DNA of 64,000 nt from Oceanicaulis sp. MMSF_3324 (GTDB lineage Bacteria; Pseudomonadota; Alphaproteobacteria; Caulobacterales; Maricaulaceae): positions 109,002 through 173,001 of the forward strand of contig NZ_JASHIU010000004.1 of assembly GCF_030733545.1 (NCBI RefSeq), written 5' to 3'. The position numbers and the translations under genes are program-made. A model generated the notes under the pieces. It searched no databases, was not told the origin of the DNA, and saw only the letters and a program-made list of their open reading frames with translations. Positions 43,969 to 52,529 of the stretch are shown piece after piece (the stretch's first letter is position 1; the number at the start of each line of letters is the position of its first letter).

Positions 43969-45353
43969 CCCGCTTCGATCAGCCCGACCACGCGCTCGAT
44001 GGCGGCCCTGTGGCCTGCGACGGGCGCGTCTTCGGGATAGATGTCGAACGCCAGGACCGGCGGGATGCCTCGGCCTTCATAGACATGACCTTCGCTGTCC
44101 TCGAACACTTCGTTGGACAGCTCCAGATACCAGCCATTGGGCAGGGGTTTGGCGAGCGGGGTGCTGAACGCGCCGCGCGTCGTGCCGCCCACCTGAATGA
44201 CATGGGGCCGGGTGCGCATCATCAGGGTGGTGATCTCGCCGCCTGACACCGTCACATCGCTGGTCATCAGATAGACCGGGCCGGTATACCGCACGCCGTC
44301 ATGGGGCGTGATGGGGTAATCTTCATCCGCTTCCGGGACGCCGGGCACGCTGACGCGATAGCCCAGAAAGGCCTCATCGGTGAAGCGCGCAGCAATGGCG
44401 CGGGTAACGGCGTCATATCCGCCGCGATTATTCGACAGGTCCACAATCACCGCCTGATGGTCGGCGAAGCGGGTGAGGGCGTCGTCGAGCATGTCCGCTA
44501 GCGCGGCCAGCTCCGCCTGTGACCAGGCAATGCTTCCGGGCGTGTGCTCATTGGTGAACCCGCCCATGGTGAAGATCTGGATGTATCCGATCAGCTGACC
44601 GCTTTCGGGCGTGATCTCACCCACGATCACCCGATCCGCGATCAGTTCCGCCCCGGGGTCGAGCACCTCGTTGAACAGCTGGTCTACAAGGCTGTTGAGC
44701 CAGGCGCCTTCGCCCATGCCGCTCCGGATCATGGGCAGGGTGGTTCCAAGGCCCGCCTGGGCGCGGCGTGGTTCGCCATTCACAAGCCCGACCATTTTGG
44801 TGTGGGAGTCTCCCAGCGGCTCCAGAAGGCCTGCCAAGACGTCCCAAAGCGCTGCCTCGCCCATGCCGTCATGCACATGGGGGCGAGCCTGGGCGACAAG
44901 GGCGTCCCAGTTCACGCCGCGCGCGTCAAAGAAGCTGTAATGCTGGGCCATGACAGCGGTGAAGACATCAAAGACGGCGGTTTCAGAGCTGAGGTCTTCG
45001 GCGCCGCACTGAACCGGCAAGCTATCCAACCGCGCGAAATAGGCTGACGCGTCACCGGGCAGATAGTTCAAGCGGATGCCGTCGCCCTCCGAGGCGGGCC
45101 GGAACAGCCGGTATTCCACCTGGCCCATCATCGGCGTGCTCTCATCGGGCGCCGGGCTGGCGTAACAGCCCTCTGGCGTGTCCTGCCAACGCGTCACGCC
45201 GCTCTCGTCGATTTGCAGGATCCAGCCCTTTTCCCGGCTGTACCACACCCCTTCCGCACGCGGATCGAGCGCCCCGTCTTCTGCAAAGATGGGCTGGGCG
45301 CTGGGTGCGCTGTTCAGAACGGCAAGCAGGACGGCGAGAAACAGGGAGAGCAT
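43965..45353 (-). CDS. S41 family (C-terminal processing-like) peptidase, secreted
   Basis: A 462-residue protein with an N-terminal signal peptide (hydrophobic 2-18). After an N-terminal beta-rich region (about 30-115) comes a helical lead-in with [20 protein letters not shown], typical of tail-specific/interphotoreceptor-type S41 proteins. The protease core has [11 protein letters not shown], and the nucleophile-region motif is [16 protein letters not shown]. No PDZ domain is evident. It acts in the periplasm on unknown substrates. It lies 61 bp downstream of a TetR gene with a palindrome in between, so it is likely repressed by that TetR. Confidence 0.86.
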   Translation of the reverse strand: MLSLFLAVLLAVLNSAPSAQPIFAEDGALDPRAEGVWYSREKGWILQIDESGVTRWQDTPEGCYASPAPDESTPMMGQVEYRLFRPASEGDGIRLNYLPGDASAYFARLDSLPVQCGAEDLSSETAVFDVFTAVMAQHYSFFDARGVNWDALVAQARPHVHDGMGEAALWDVLAGLLEPLGDSHTKMVGLVNGEPRRAQAGLGTTLPMIRSGMGEGAWLNSLVDQLFNEVLDPGAELIADRVIVGEITPESGQLIGYIQIFTMGGFTNEHTPGSIAWSQAELAALADMLDDALTRFADHQAVIVDLSNNRGGYDAVTRAIAARFTDEAFLGYRVSVPGVPEADEDYPITPHDGVRYTGPVYLMTSDVTVSGGEITTLMMRTRPHVIQVGGTTRGAFSTPLAKPLPNGWYLELSNEVFEDSEGHVYEGRGIPPVLAFDIYPEDAPVAGHRAAIERVVGLIEAG

Positions 45354-45368
45354 GGCAACCTCAAAAAG

Positions 45369-45380
45369 TGACCGTGGTCA
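45369..45380. promoter_or_regulatory. TetR-type operator between tetR and the S41 gene
   Basis: TGACC-GT-GGTCA palindrome, embedded in GTGACCGTGGTCAT, 16 bp upstream of the S41 start codon. A near-identical copy (13 of 15 positions in aligned orientation) lies upstream of the tetR gene at 46025. Confidence 0.7.
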
Positions 45381-45414
45381 TCTTTTGGGCGCGTGCTCGC
45401 TAGATGTCAAGCGG

Positions 45415-46002
45415 TCAGGGGGCGGCCAGAGACAATAGGGTCCGGATGCGATCGTGCAGCGCTGCGTGAAGATCAAAGCTCTCCCCGGTGCTGAGCCATT
45501 GACGGATCACGCCGGTGACGGTGGAAATATAAAGCGCCGCAAAGGCTTCGTCCTGAATGTCAGAGCGGATTTCCTGGCGCTTCCGGGCGGCTCGCACCAG
45601 CGCGGTCGCCTGGGCCTGCACGCGCAGATCGGTTTCACGCTCGGAACGTTGAATATCTTCTGATTGCGGGGCGTAGGCATGTTTGGCCCGCCAGAGCACC
45701 GGTTCAGCCCCAGCCAGAAGGACAGCGTTTTCCGCCATGTTCAGAAAGCACGCTTCCAATGAGGCGTCGGCGCTCAGGCTGGATTTTAGATCTGCGTCCT
45801 GCATGGCCGCGTCGTACCAGTCGGCCAGAATGTGGGCCTTGGTGGGGAAATGATTGAAGAAGGTGCCCTTGGCGACGCCCGCCGCCTTGCAGATCTGAGC
45901 GATGGACGCCTCTTCATAGCCCGCGTCGCGAAACTGGGTGAGGGCGGCGTCATACAGCGCCTGGCGCACCTGAGCCTTCTTGGCGTCACGTAATCCGATC
46001 AT
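45415..46002 (-). CDS. TetR family transcriptional regulator
   Basis: A 195-residue repressor. The N-terminal HTH (about 12-55) reads ALTQFRDAGYEEASIAQICKAAGVAKGTFFNHF, a textbook TetR DNA-binding domain; the helical C-terminal ligand domain is unassigned. ATG 46002 places the HTH as usual; an upstream ATG at 46041 would put the candidate operator inside the gene. Twin palindromes, one before this gene and one before the downstream S41 gene, suggest autoregulation and direct control of the peptidase. Confidence 0.9.
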   Translation of the reverse strand: MIGLRDAKKAQVRQALYDAALTQFRDAGYEEASIAQICKAAGVAKGTFFNHFPTKAHILADWYDAAMQDADLKSSLSADASLEACFLNMAENAVLLAGAEPVLWRAKHAYAPQSEDIQRSERETDLRVQAQATALVRAARKRQEIRSDIQDEAFAALYISTVTGVIRQWLSTGESFDLHAALHDRIRTLLSLAAP

Positions 46003-46024
46003 GACTTGGATATGCCAGAAAAAA

Positions 46025-46036
46025 TGACTGCGGTCA
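46025..46036. promoter_or_regulatory. TetR-type operator upstream of tetR
   Basis: TGACT-GC-GGTCA, within ATGACTGCGGTCACT. It sits in the short divergent gap between the tetR start (46002) and tlyA (46104), so binding could affect both tetR and tlyA. Confidence 0.68.
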
Positions 46037-46103
46037 CTCAATCATGGATTTGGTTTTTCAGTCGGGGATGGATACAAGCAGCGCCCTGAAGGCGAGGATC
46101 GCA

Positions 46104-46841
46104 ATGCGCGCAGACAAATACCTTGTAGAGAACGGCTATTTCGACACCCGCGCCAAGGCGCAGGCCGCGATTGCGGCGGGCAAGGTCGTGGTCAATGGCG
46201 TTGCGCTGACCAAACCCTCCCAGTCCATTGCCGAAGGGGCGGAGATCCATGCCGAGCCCGCTCACCCCTATGTCAGTCGCGCGGCCTTGAAGCTGGTTGA
46301 GGGGCTGGATGTGTTCGGTGTCGATCCTTCGGGCCGGACCTGTCTTGATATCGGGGCGAGCACGGGCGGGTTCACGCAGGTCCTGCTCGAGCGCGGCGCT
46401 GCCCAGGTGATCGCTGTGGATGTAGGGCGGGACCAGCTGGCGCCGGTCCTGAAATCCGATCCGCGGGTCACAAGCCTTGAGGGCACGGATGCGCGGACAT
46501 TGACGCGGGCGGATCTGGGCGGGGTCGCGCCGGACCTTCTCGTCTGCGACGCCAGCTTCATCAGTCTGGAGAAGGTTCTCGCCCGTCCGCTCGAATTGTT
46601 GGCCGAGGGCGGCGAGATGATCGTCCTGTTCAAGCCCCAGTTCGAGGTGGGGCCGAACCATGTGGGCAAGGGCGGTCTTGTGAAGGATGAGAACGCGGTG
46701 GAACGCGCCAAGGAAAACGCCCGCGCGTTTTTCGCGCGGGCGTCAATTCCGGTCAAAGGGGAAACCGGCAGCCCTATTCGCGGGGGGGATGGGAACCGCG
46801 AATACCTCTTCTACGGGCGACAATCCGGATCGGATCAGTAG
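46104..46841 (+). CDS. tlyA: TlyA-type rRNA 2'-O-methyltransferase
   Basis: A 245-residue protein with an N-terminal S4 RNA-binding domain (MRADKYLVENGYFDTRAKAQAAI, KVVVNG) and a C-terminal FtsJ-like methyltransferase domain: SAM motif LDIGASTGGFTQVLLERGA, LLVCDASFISL and VLFKPQFEVG. It methylates cytidine 2'-OH in 16S and/or 23S rRNA. I take ATG 46104 (GAGG upstream) because S4 domains begin within a few residues. It follows dxs in many alphaproteobacteria; here the TetR/S41 pair intervenes. Confidence 0.93.
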   Translation: MRADKYLVENGYFDTRAKAQAAIAAGKVVVNGVALTKPSQSIAEGAEIHAEPAHPYVSRAALKLVEGLDVFGVDPSGRTCLDIGASTGGFTQVLLERGAAQVIAVDVGRDQLAPVLKSDPRVTSLEGTDARTLTRADLGGVAPDLLVCDASFISLEKVLARPLELLAEGGEMIVLFKPQFEVGPNHVGKGGLVKDENAVERAKENARAFFARASIPVKGETGSPIRGGDGNREYLFYGRQSGSDQ

Positions 46842-47635
46842 GTGTTCGCCGGGCGCCAGACCCCGTCCGCGCCCTGGCACATCCAGGTCACCGAGCCATT
46901 GCCGGACTGCATGTTGCGGCAGGCATTGGCGCGCGGCGCGCTGGCGCGGGCGGTGTTCGAGCCGGCGGTATAGCTGCGGCTCTCATACCCGGTCTGCGAT
47001 TGCGGCTGGTACGGCTGATTCTGATAGGGCTGGGCCGGCTCGTCATAGCCATAGCTTTCCCCGCCCAGAAGTTCTCCCTGGTTTGAGGACGGATAGTCAT
47101 AGCCTTGCTGGCCATAGCCGTCGTCATAACCGGAGTTGGAATAGCCATAGCCCGTGTCGTAGCCGTTATTGGAATAGCCGTAGCCGTTCTGGCGCAGATG
47201 CTCGCAGCCATTGGAGCGGCCCGCGACGGCGGCGCCGGCCAGGGCGCCGATGCCGGCGCCGGCCAGAACCGCGCCATCATTGCCGTCTTCTTCATACCGG
47301 CCGCGACGGTGGCGGTCATAGCGGTCGCCCCGGCGATAGCCGCGGCCATAATAGTCGCGATGACGATCCCGGCCGCGATAATGACGCTCGCGATCGCGGT
47401 CCTGACGGTCATCATGCACTTCGGCGCCGACCACAGCGCCCAGCACGCCGCCGATCACGGCACCGGCCACCTGGCGGTTGCGCTGGGCGGCCATGCAGGA
47501 TTCATAGGTCGGGACGGACTGGACCTGCTGGGCCGTATACTGGCGTGAGCTCTGGGCCTGTGCGCCTGGAGCGGCCAGGGGCAGAAGCAAAGCAGCGCCC
47601 GTCAGGGCGGAAATGGCGATACGCGAACGGATCAT
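46835..47635 (-). CDS. Secreted double glycine-zipper protein with Tyr/Gly/Asn-rich repeats
   Basis: A 266-residue envelope protein: signal peptide 1-27 (APGAQAQ), glycine zipper 1 at 57-73 (VAGAVIGGVLGAVVGAE), an Arg/Asp-rich linker 75-118, glycine zipper 2 at 121-139 (GAVLAGAGIGALAGAAVAG), then a low-complexity tail with repeated GYGYSNNGYD/TGYGYSNSGYDDGYG units (150-180), a Gln/Pro-rich stretch and a C-terminal CRNMQSG/WMCQGADGVWRP module with paired Cys. The domain order is that of glycine-zipper 2TM envelope proteins; the tail is prion-like. A GGAGGGT ribosome site precedes ATG 47635. The 3' end overlaps tlyA by seven bases. Function unknown. Confidence 0.78.
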   Translation of the reverse strand: MIRSRIAISALTGAALLLPLAAPGAQAQSSRQYTAQQVQSVPTYESCMAAQRNRQVAGAVIGGVLGAVVGAEVHDDRQDRDRERHYRGRDRHRDYYGRGYRRGDRYDRHRRGRYEEDGNDGAVLAGAGIGALAGAAVAGRSNGCEHLRQNGYGYSNNGYDTGYGYSNSGYDDGYGQQGYDYPSSNQGELLGGESYGYDEPAQPYQNQPYQPQSQTGYESRSYTAGSNTARASAPRANACRNMQSGNGSVTWMCQGADGVWRPANTY

Positions 47636-47760
47636 GGTCGGACCCTCCAGCTCTGGCGCGGTCTCGCGCCGGTGTCTTGATGCAAGCAAACCCTAAGCCA
47701 TCCGCCATGAGCCGAACATGAACAGTTCTGGGCCATAGCGTGCCCGTTCGTCTTTGCGGA

Positions 47761-47796
47761 CAAAAACGGGCCCGCCACAAAGCCGTGGCGGGCCCG
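47761..47796 (-). terminator. Strong terminator of the Arg-rich glycine-zipper gene
   Basis: A perfect 12-bp stem, CGGGCCCGCCAC / GTGGCGGGCCCG, with a 6-nt loop. On the minus strand it is followed by TTTTTG. It lies about 120 bp past the stop of the gene at 47916. Confidence 0.88.
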
Positions 47797-47805
47797 CTCC
47801 TGTCC

Positions 47806-47831
47806 CCGGCGCCTGTCCCCACAGGCGCCGG
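47806..47831. repeat. Perfect 11-bp hairpin next to the terminator
   Basis: CCGGCGCCTGT-cccc-ACAGGCGCCGG, located 10 bp from the terminator hairpin in the same 280-bp gap. It may stabilise the 3' end of the upstream transcript. No gene is seen in this gap. Confidence 0.8.
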
Positions 47832-47915
47832 AAGGTTCCGATCCGGATAGAGCGTCCGTTCGGAACTGCGGCCTGAAGCGAGAGAGGGCCTCAGGCCACG
47901 CAAACACTAGCGGGC

Positions 47916-49031
47916 TTACTGGCGGCGCGCCACTTCCCAGCGGCCATAGCCATCCTGGCACATGCGCACGCGATCATAGGTGATCCGGCCATCGGGCAGG
48001 AAGATCTCGGCATCGCCCCAGCGGCACTGGCGCGGACCCCAGCGGTGCCAGTCCCCGGCGCGCACCACGCCGCGCACGCCTGAATAGGGGTTCGCCCAGT
48101 AATAAGGCTGGTCGGTGACGAAGGCGGTCTGCAGGCCATACCGGTACTGGCCGCGATCGCAATCATTGAGCGATGCGCCCAGCCCTGCGCCGACGAGGCC
48201 GCCCGCCAGCAGGGCGCCGCCATCTCCGTCGCCCGCGACGCCGCCGAGCAGCGCGCCGATCAGGGCGCCGGCGACCACGGCATTGCCATCAGAGCGACAG
48301 AACTGGTCGGTGTAATAGAACTGGCGGCTGTCATAGCGGCGGTGGCGATCATGATAGCGCCAGTTGCGGCCGTAGGAGGGGCGGCGGTCCACATGGTAAT
48401 GAACGACCCGGCGCGGCGGCGTGTAATGGCGGTAATGGCCACGGCGATTGTCATGGCCCCAGCGGCGTTGGTCCCGGCGATAATCGCGCCGCGCGTCACG
48501 GCGCGCCTCCCGACGGTACTCCCGGCGGGCCTCGCGTCGTTGCTCCTGACGATATTCGCGCCGCGCCTCCCGGCGTACATCGCGGCGGTATTCGCGCCGG
48601 GCTTCCCGACGCGCTTCGCGGCGTTGCTCCTGGCGATACTCGCGGCGGGCCTCTCTGCGCTGATCGCGACGATGCTCGCGCCGGGCTTCGCGACGATCCT
48701 CGCGGCGATCGTCACGACGGGCCTCGCGCCGCTCCTCGCGGCGTTCTTCCCGTCGTGCCTCCCGGCGCCCCTCGCGCCGGTTCTCGCGTCGGTCACCGCG
48801 GGCTTCGCGACGATCGTCTCCGCGTGCGCCGCGGCCTTCGCGACGTCCTTCACGACGATCTTCTCGCGCTTCTCGACGCTGTTCGCGCCGGGCTTCGCGG
48901 CGTTCCTGACGCTCTTGTTGGACGGTTTCGACCACAGCCTCCGCCGCATAGGCGGACGGCGCGAACACAAGGCCCGGCGTCACGATGGCGGTCGACAGCA
49001 GGCATGAGGCGGCGAGGGTTTGAAGGCGCAT
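47916..49031 (-). CDS. Secreted protein with RRE-X tetrapeptide-repeat helix and glycine zipper
   Basis: A 371-residue envelope protein of unknown function. The signal peptide ends near residue 30 (APSAYAA). Residues about 40-190 are almost wholly a four-residue repeat, RRE-X or RRD-X (X often Ala, Tyr, Gln, Gly), predicted as a long, strongly basic single alpha-helix. Residues 191-245 are Arg/Tyr/His-rich (HYTPPRRVVHYHVDRR). A glycine zipper follows at 250-289 (VVAGALIGALLGGVAG, GGLVGAGLGASL), then a C-terminal domain with DWHRWGPRQCRWGDAEIFLPDG and RMCQDGYGRWEV whose cysteines may pair. It is a distant architectural relative of the protein encoded at 46835-47635. It is a real gene despite low complexity: signal peptide, ordered ends, terminator. 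Confidence 0.8.
   Translation of the reverse strand: MRLQTLAASCLLSTAIVTPGLVFAPSAYAAEAVVETVQQERQERREARREQRREAREDRREGRREGRGARGDDRREARGDRRENRREGRREARREERREERREARRDDRREDRREARREHRRDQRREARREYRQEQRREARREARREYRRDVRREARREYRQEQRREARREYRREARRDARRDYRRDQRRWGHDNRRGHYRHYTPPRRVVHYHVDRRPSYGRNWRYHDRHRRYDSRQFYYTDQFCRSDGNAVVAGALIGALLGGVAGDGDGGALLAGGLVGAGLGASLNDCDRGQYRYGLQTAFVTDQPYYWANPYSGVRGVVRAGDWHRWGPRQCRWGDAEIFLPDGRITYDRVRMCQDGYGRWEVARRQ
48462..48914. repeat. Degenerate 12-bp coding repeat (RRE-X units)
   Basis: The stretch encoding residues about 40-190 of the 47916-49031 gene is built from imperfect 12-bp units of CGxCGxGAx type. About 37 units are present. Two longer segments, coding RREARREYRQEQRREARRE, recur about 27 residues apart. 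Such repeats can change length by slippage or recombination. Confidence 0.82.
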
Positions 49032-49190
49032 AAGACTGGCCCTTTCCTGTGCTGCGCGGGGCTTGGCCCGTAACGTAAACAAAGCCTAAAGACCCGAAGC
49101 TGAGCCGAACATGAACACGATTGTCAGAAAAGTGGCCACGGGCCGGCTTGCGCTGGGCGCTTGACCGGATCGCCTGCGCCCGGCATCAGC

Positions 49191-50468
49191 ATGCTCATGA
49201 ACAGACGTCGCAAAGCCGCCCCCAAACCCGTCCACGTGGAAACCCTGATCGCCGACAGCCTTGGCGCGCGGGGAGACGCCGTGATGCCGGGCCCCGTCTT
49301 CACTCCCGGCCTGCTGCCCGGCGAGGGCGCGAAGGTCGAGGTGCAGGGCCAGCGCGGGCGCGTGCTGGAACGCGTCAGCAACAGCCCGGATCGCGTCGAA
49401 CCGTTCTGCCCGGTCGCCGATCGCTGCGGCGGTTGCTCGCTGCAGCATTTCGAAGAGAGCGCCTACAAACTCTGGAAGCGCCATCTCGTTGTGGATGCGC
49501 TGGAGAAGGCGGGCGTAAACGCCGAAGTGCGCATGCTGGTGGACGCCCATGGCGAGGGCCGGCGTCGCATGACCCTTCATGCCCAGCGTTTTGGCGCCAA
49601 GCTCGTGGTGGGCTTCGCCGAGCGCGCGGGCGACAAGATCGTCGACATTGCCGATTGCCCGGTTTCAACGCCGGGCCTGCGCGCTTCCGTGCCGGGCCTG
49701 CGCGAGCTGGCTGAAGTCGCAACGCCCAAGAAGGGCCGGATCGATATTCACGTGCTCGATTGCCAGCCGGGGCTCGACGTCTCCGTGCAAGGCGTCAAGG
49801 AGGTCAGCCTGGCCCTGCGCGAAGCGGGGGCGGAGCTGGCGGGCCAGTATAACTGGACCCGCGTCACCATTGGCGGCGACCCTTTGATCGAGTTCGAGGC
49901 CCCGGTGGTCAAGTTCGGCGACACCAAGGTCACCCCGGCGCCGGGCGGCTTCCTGCAGGCGACTGCGGAGGGTGAAGCGGTTCTGGCGGGCTTTGTGGAT
50001 GAGGCGGTGAAAAGCCTTGAGGGCAAGGGCCCGTTCAAGGCGGCGGACCTGTTTGCGGGGGCGGGCGCGTTTGCGCTGCGCCTGGCGCGGACCATGCCCG
50101 TCCTGGCGGTGGAAGGGGAAAGCGGCCTGCTGCACGCCCTTCAACGCGCGGCCCAGCGCACGCCGGGGCTCAAGCCCGTGGATGCGCGGGTGCGCGATCT
50201 GGCGCTGGAACCGATCACGCCCAAGGAGCTGGAAGGCACGTCGCTGGTGGTCATCGACCCGCCGCGCGCCGGCGCCAAGGCCCAGGCTGAACGCCTGTCC
50301 GACAGCATGGTCCCGGTGATTGTCTCGATCTCATGCAACCCCGCCACGTTCGCGCGCGACGCCGCGATCCTGATCGAAGGCGGCTACAAGATGGGCCCCG
50401 TCACCCCCGTCGATCAGTTCAAATGGACCGGCCATGTGGAGTCCGTCGCGGTGTTTCGCCGGGGGTAG
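49191..50468 (+). CDS. rlmD: RlmD/RumA-type 23S rRNA (uracil-5-) methyltransferase
   Basis: A class I RNA methyltransferase of about 425 residues with the TRAM-like N-terminal region (VETLIADSLGARGDAV), Fe-S ligands in CPVADRCGGCSLQH, the SAM motif DLFAGAGAFALRLA, VIDPPRAGAK and the catalytic Cys in VSISCNPATFARD. It methylates uracil C5 in 23S rRNA (U1939-type); the exact target is inferred. ATG 49191 or 49197 are both possible. In other alphaproteobacteria this gene commonly follows tlyA directly; here two glycine-zipper genes lie between. Confidence 0.88.
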   Translation: MLMNRRRKAAPKPVHVETLIADSLGARGDAVMPGPVFTPGLLPGEGAKVEVQGQRGRVLERVSNSPDRVEPFCPVADRCGGCSLQHFEESAYKLWKRHLVVDALEKAGVNAEVRMLVDAHGEGRRRMTLHAQRFGAKLVVGFAERAGDKIVDIADCPVSTPGLRASVPGLRELAEVATPKKGRIDIHVLDCQPGLDVSVQGVKEVSLALREAGAELAGQYNWTRVTIGGDPLIEFEAPVVKFGDTKVTPAPGGFLQATAEGEAVLAGFVDEAVKSLEGKGPFKAADLFAGAGAFALRLARTMPVLAVEGESGLLHALQRAAQRTPGLKPVDARVRDLALEPITPKELEGTSLVVIDPPRAGAKAQAERLSDSMVPVIVSISCNPATFARDAAILIEGGYKMGPVTPVDQFKWTGHVESVAVFRRG

Positions 50469-50479
50469 GGCTCATTCTG

Positions 50480-50503
50480 GGTCCCCGGGTCAGCCCGAGG
50501 ACC
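50480..50503. terminator. Hairpin after rlmD
   Basis: GGTCCCCGGG and CCCGAGGACC form a 9-bp stem with one mismatch and a 4-nt loop, 12 bp past the rlmD stop. There is no T-run, so a REP-like hairpin is equally likely. Confidence 0.5.
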
Positions 50504-50578
50504 GAGATCATAGAGCGAAGACCTCTGGCCTTCAGACTTGATCCGGAGGCCCATTCGGACTTTGCCATAAAACATGCA

Positions 50579-50675
50579 GTCATCCCGGCCTTGAGCCGGG
50601 ATCTACTGCAGGCGTCTCTGTAATCAGAACAGAGCGTGTCCGGTAGATCCCGGATCGCTACGCGTCCGGGATGAC
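50579..50675. repeat. 97-bp nested palindromic intergenic repeat, copy B
   Basis: The reverse-oriented counterpart of the repeat at 1140-1236, of exactly equal length with eight differences. Ends are GTCATCCCGG and CCGGGATGAC. It again lies in a convergent gap, here between rlmD and aroC, 16 bp from the aroC stop. Confidence 0.92.
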
Positions 50676-50690
50676 GAATGAGATTGAACT

Positions 50691-51779
50691 TTACCGATAC
50701 GCCGCGGCGCGCAGCTTGTGATCGGCGAGCACGAGGGCGGCCATGGCTTCGGCGACGGGGACGCCGCGAATGCCCACGCAGGGATCGTGGCGACCCTTGG
50801 TGACGACTTCGGTTTCCTGAAGATCCTTCGTCAGAGTCTGGCGTGGAATGCGGATCGAGGAGGTGGGCTTGATCGCCACGCGCACCACCAGGTCCTGACC
50901 GGTGGAAATGCCGCCCAGCACCCCGCCATTATGGTTGGACAGGAATTCGAGCTGGCCATCGGCGCCAAGGCGCATCTGGTCGGCGGCGTCTTCACCGTGC
51001 ATGGCAGCGGACTCCAGCCCCGCGCCGATCTCGACGGCCTTGGCCGCATTGATCGACATCATCGCGCTGGCCATGTCCGCATCGAGCTTGCCATAGACCG
51101 GCGCGCCCCAGCCTGCGGGCACGTTCGAACACACCACTTCGATGAGCGCCCCGACCGAGCTGCCCTCCTTGCGGACCTGATCCATATCGGATTCCCAGAG
51201 CCTTGCCGTTTCAGCGTCCGGGCAGAAGAAAGCGTTCTGGCGCACCTGGTCCCAGTCCCAGCGGGACCGGTCGATCCGACGCTCGCCGATCTGGACGAGG
51301 GCGGCGCGGATCTGGATGTCTTCGCCCAGCACCTTGCGCGCCACGGCGCCGGCGGCCACACGGGCGGCGGTTTCACGCGCCGAGGAGCGCCCGCCGCCGC
51401 GATAATCGCGCACGCCATACTTGGCGTCATAGGTGTAATCGGCGTGGCCGGGCCGCCATTTGTCGCGAATGTCGGAATAGTCTTTCGAGCGCTGATCGGT
51501 GTTCTCGATCATCAGCGAGATCGGCGCGCCCGTGGTGACCTGGCCGGGCGTGCGGTCATCCTCGAACACGCCGGACAGGATCTTCACCTGGTCGGGTTCG
51601 CGCCGCTGGGTGACATGGCGCGACGTGCCCGGTTTGCGAAGATCGAGCCAGGGCTGGATGTCGTTCTCGGTCAGCGTGATTCCCGCCGGGCAGCCGTCAA
51701 TGACGCAGCCGAGCGCGGGGCCGTGGCTTTCGCCCCAGGTGGTGAAGCGGAACAGATGACCGAAGGAATTGTGGGACAT
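50691..51779 (-). CDS. aroC: Chorismate synthase
   Basis: The last step of the shikimate pathway (EPSP to chorismate), FMN-dependent, 362 residues. The three family signatures are seen: [18 protein letters not shown] near the N-terminus, [21 protein letters not shown] in the middle and [29 protein letters not shown] toward the C-terminus. The N-terminus [20 protein letters not shown] is canonical, so the start is firm. It is on the same strand as, and 61 bp downstream of, the DnaJ-domain gene. Confidence 0.98.
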   Translation of the reverse strand: MSHNSFGHLFRFTTWGESHGPALGCVIDGCPAGITLTENDIQPWLDLRKPGTSRHVTQRREPDQVKILSGVFEDDRTPGQVTTGAPISLMIENTDQRSKDYSDIRDKWRPGHADYTYDAKYGVRDYRGGGRSSARETAARVAAGAVARKVLGEDIQIRAALVQIGERRIDRSRWDWDQVRQNAFFCPDAETARLWESDMDQVRKEGSSVGALIEVVCSNVPAGWGAPVYGKLDADMASAMMSINAAKAVEIGAGLESAAMHGEDAADQMRLGADGQLEFLSNHNGGVLGGISTGQDLVVRVAIKPTSSIRIPRQTLTKDLQETEVVTKGRHDPCVGIRGVPVAEAMAALVLADHKLRAAAYR

Positions 51780-51839
51780 GGAAGGACGCCGGGCAGAATT
51801 ATGATGTGCGCCGCACTTTAGAGAGGCTTTGCGCAGGCG

Positions 51840-52430
51840 TCACGCCGCGTTGCTGCCCCCGCGAACCCATTTGGCAAACCGGGCCGCCGGAGAGGCTTTG
51901 ACGAAGCGGTCGCAGAAAGCCTTGAGGAGATTGGTGTGCGCGTCGGCGTCTTCCTCGGCTTCGTTGGCCTTCGTGTCCTCGAACTTCTTCTTCATTTCGG
52001 CCAGACGCTTGAGTTCGGCCTCGCCCTGCTGGTTGAGGTCCGCGTTGACCATCACGTCCTGCACCTTGATGTGCACGCGCCAGAGCGGGTCGCCGATGGG
52101 CACGACGACCGTGCCGTTCTTGACCGCCACGGGGATGCGGATCATCGCTTCGCGGTCATGGATCTTGATGGTGCGGATGCCGCCTTTGCGCGCTTCTTCC
52201 GGCGTAATCGTGATGTCATGGCGGCGCGGCGCGAAGCGACGCAGCACTTCATAGGCCTTGAGCATGCGCTGGAGCTTGGCGACCGTCTTGGGATCATTGT
52301 CCTGGGATGTATCGGGGTGAACATCCTTGATGAGCTCGCGAAAGCGGTCACGGACGACGGAGAAATCCTCGTCGCCTTCAAGGCCGAACACCTTGTACGC
52401 TTTGACTATCGCTTCGTGCGGCTCACTCAT
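51840..52430 (-). CDS. DnaJ-domain protein
   Basis: A 196-residue protein with an N-terminal J domain (about 8-70). The DnaK-activating HPD motif is in LIKDVHPDTSQDND. The rest contains a charged beta region with VKNGTVVVPIGDPLWRVHIKV and a coiled-coil-like EAELKRLAEMKKKFED stretch. There is no zinc-finger domain, so it is a co-chaperone of limited scope. ATG 52430 is chosen over an upstream ATG. The divergent position beside pdxH recurs in many alphaproteobacteria. Confidence 0.88.
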   Translation of the reverse strand: MSEPHEAIVKAYKVFGLEGDEDFSVVRDRFRELIKDVHPDTSQDNDPKTVAKLQRMLKAYEVLRRFAPRRHDITITPEEARKGGIRTIKIHDREAMIRIPVAVKNGTVVVPIGDPLWRVHIKVQDVMVNADLNQQGEAELKRLAEMKKKFEDTKANEAEEDADAHTNLLKAFCDRFVKASPAARFAKWVRGGSNAA

Positions 52431-52529
52431 GCTGCACATATTAAACGGCTTTTATTGTCGAATCGTTGATCTTCCCAGGGATGCGACTACTTCAGGGTCA
52501 TCTTCTCTTCGGCCATCAGGAGCCGTGAC

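Noticed and set aside
48462..48914. Possible CRISPR-like array
   Set aside because: The units are contiguous 12-bp coding repeats without spacers.
48173..49033. Gly/Arg/Ala-rich open frames on the plus strand opposite the Arg-rich repeat gene
   Set aside because: They are by-products of the 12-bp repeat, which is open in several frames. Only the minus-strand frame has a signal peptide, a glycine zipper and ordered ends.
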